The notes under the pieces are model-generated. The model saw only the letters and a list, made by a program, of their open reading frames with translations. It did not search any database and was not told the DNA's origin. Shown here piece after piece: positions 62,011 through 64,000 of a DNA stretch of 64,000 bases. The position numbers and the translations under genes were made by a program. Position 1 is the first letter of the stretch, and each line of letters begins with the position of its first letter. Source of the DNA: Sapria himalayana (Eukaryota > Streptophyta > Magnoliopsida > Malpighiales > Rafflesiaceae); NCBI GenBank assembly GCA_029783825.1, contig JAREIK010000727.1, positions 514,983 through 578,982 on the forward strand, read 5' to 3'.

Positions 62011-64000
62011 AATAGATAGATAGATAGATAGACTGATAGATAGATAGATAGACATGTAGATAGATAAATAAATAGATTGATAGATAAACACATAAAAACA
62101 TAGACAGATAGAAAAGAGACAGACAAAAAAATAGAATTATACATAGATAGATATATTTATAGATAGATATATTTATAGATAGATAGTTAGATAGATAAAC
62201 AAATATAAGATAGATAGATAGATAAACAAATAAACAAATAGACATATAGAGAGATAGATGATTATACTAATAGGCAACTAGATAGTTTGATAAATAAACA
62301 TATAGATAAATAGATAGATATAAAATTAGATAACTAGACAATTAGATAGATAGATGGATAAACATATAGACATAAATAGATTTTTGAATTGGAGATTGAT
62401 AGACAGATATATAGACAAATATATAAGTCGACAAATAGATAGAAAGAATAATAAAGAGATATATAGATAGACACATAGATAGACATATAGATAGATAAAT
62501 AGATAGATTGATTGACATACAGACAGATAGACAAATAGATAGATATTTAAATTGATAAGCAAATAGATAGATAGGTAGATAGATAGATAGATAGATAGAC
62601 AAATAAATAGGTAGACAGGCAGACAGATAAATAGAGAGATAGACCAATAGATAGATAGATATATCTTTAGTTAGTTAGTAAATTTGATAGATAGAAATAT
62701 AAACAAATAGATAGATTACAAAATAAATAGATTGATAGATAGACAAATAGATACATAGACAGATAGATACAAAATACAAATAGAAAGTTAGACATATATA
62801 TAGATATATAGATAATGAGATAGACATTTAGATAATTATTCAAATTGATAGATAGAAAAATATATAAATAGATAGATAGATAGATGGATAGATTCATAGA
62901 CTTATAGATTGATAGATTAATAGATAGATATAAAGATAGATAGATTTTCAGATAGATAGATAGATAGATAGACAAGCAGATTGATAGAAAAATAGATTGA
63001 AAAATAGATAGATACACAAATAGATAGATAGACATATAGATAGATATATAGACAGATAGACAAATTGACATATAGATAGATATAGTTAGTGAATGAGACA
63101 ATTACAAAGATAAACACAGATATAGATTAATTGATTGATAGATAGATTAATATATACATAGATAGATAATTAGATAAATAGAAAGTTAGACATATATATA
63201 GATATAAAGATAATTAGACAAACATATAGATAGTTTGACAAATAGATAGATAGAAAAATAGATAGATAGACAAATATATAGATAGATAGACATATTGATG
63301 GATAGATAGATATATGGATAGATGGATAGAAAGATAGATGGATATACAACTATATATATATATATATATACTTATAGATTGATAAACTAATGGAAAGATA
63401 AAGAAAAAGATAGATAAAGAGATAGATAGATTTGGTAGATAGAATATATAGACAAATAAATAGATAAATAGATTGATAGATAGACATATTGACAAATGTA
63501 TAGATACACATATAGATTGATGACATATAAATGATATATAGACAGATAGATAGATAAATAGATAGATATATAGTTGATAGATAGATAGATGGCAAATTGA
63601 TAAATAAATAGATATTAGATAGATATACAGATAGATAGACAAATATAGAAATATAGATACACAAATAAATATAATAAAAAATAGATAGACATATAAAAGA
63701 TAAGTAGATAGACTGATAAATAGACAAATAGACAGAAAGATATATAAACAGATTGAAAGGTAAATAGTCATATAGAAATACAGAGATATAAATATAGATA
63801 GATAGATGGAAAGATAGATAGACAGATAGATAAAATATTGATAGACAGATAGATAGACAATAACTAGTAAAATAGAAAGTCAATTAAAAAGACTCATAGA
63901 CAGAGCAGAATAAATAGGAAGACAATAGATAGACAAATATTGATAGATAGATAGACAAATAGATAGACAAATAGATACTTATATAGATAGATAGAAGGAT
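60998..64000 (-). repeat. Degenerate GATA array, segment 4, runs off the window
   Basis: GATA/GACA/AATA repeat in the same orientation as segments 1-3, still continuing at the last base. An AT run lies at about 61,961-62,007. No gene or insertion is visible. Confidence 0.95.

Noticed and set aside
39452..63883. Minus-strand frames of the same kind
   Set aside because: They are the same repeat read from the other strand. The few carrying real sequence, such as the BED finger at 60,025-59,826, are annotated separately.
32451..64000. CRISPR array
   Set aside because: There are no spacers between conserved repeats; this is a tetranucleotide microsatellite in a plant genome.
32451..64000. Sex-chromosome GATA satellite of the Bkm type
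   Set aside because: GATA/GACA composition recalls that animal repeat, but nothing here ties the locus to a sex chromosome.
32451..64000. Centromeric satellite
   Set aside because: The monomer is four bases and degenerate. No 150-180-base satellite unit or centromere-specific retrotransposon is seen.

Overview
The window is nuclear DNA from a flowering plant, and no ordinary host gene is visible in it. The evidence for a plant is the set of transposon families: a CACTA (En/Spm) element with TNP2, DUF4218 and DUF4216 relics, an L1-type LINE whose ORF1 carries a DUF4283-like domain and zinc knuckle, Ty1-copia and Ty3-gypsy relics, and hAT elements with 8-bp target duplications. The species cannot be named from this sequence. 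The DNA is strongly AT-rich except for small, very GC-rich islands. It reads as repeat-rich, gene-poor chromatin in which every recognisable coding sequence is decayed.

Layout. 1-4.3 kb: a dead CACTA transposase on the minus strand. 4.7-5.2 kb: a GA-rich tandem repeat. 6.3-12.4 kb: two different hAT transposase relics on the plus strand, separated by a tandem array (7.7-10.3 kb) built from the 3' end of the first. 13.07-13.44 kb: a complete, very GC-rich hAT MITE with an 8-bp target duplication. 16.3-19.04 kb: a CACTA-type end whose interior holds two GGC/AGT trinucleotide islands, each followed by the same unique segment. 22.05-22.32 kb: a Ty3-gypsy RNase H relic. 26.1-26.7 kb: another CACTA end with about 50-bp subterminal repeats, inserted in the reverse transcriptase of a copia element that runs on the minus strand up to its 5' LTR at 32,450.

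From 32.45 kb to the end of the window the ground state is one degenerate tetranucleotide locus, TATC on the plus strand up to about 39,057 and GATA from there on, about 21 kb in total. Inserted in it are a second copy of the trinucleotide-island CACTA end (34.02-36.23 kb), a 116-bp 5'-truncated LINE with a 21-bp target duplication (40,646-40,761), a long LINE (about 47.4-54.2 kb) and the 5' part of a BED-zinc-finger hAT element (59.82-61.0 kb). The array continues past base 64,000.

How the parts relate. The LINE has ORF1 and ORF2 overlapping at ATGGATAG, then endonuclease, reverse transcriptase, zf-RVT and RNase H domains, with several frameshifts. A 573-bp hAT MITE with a perfect 8-bp duplication sits between the zf-RVT and RNase H domains. 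That MITE, the 13-kb MITE and the BED-finger element share the same terminal sequence and an internal motif, so a MITE family and a fragment of a probable parent lie together in this window. The long LINE and the 116-bp copy share their 3' ends. Stop codons in the older relics often fall where Trp (TGG) is expected, as methylation-driven decay predicts, whereas the MITEs are still full of CpG and look young.
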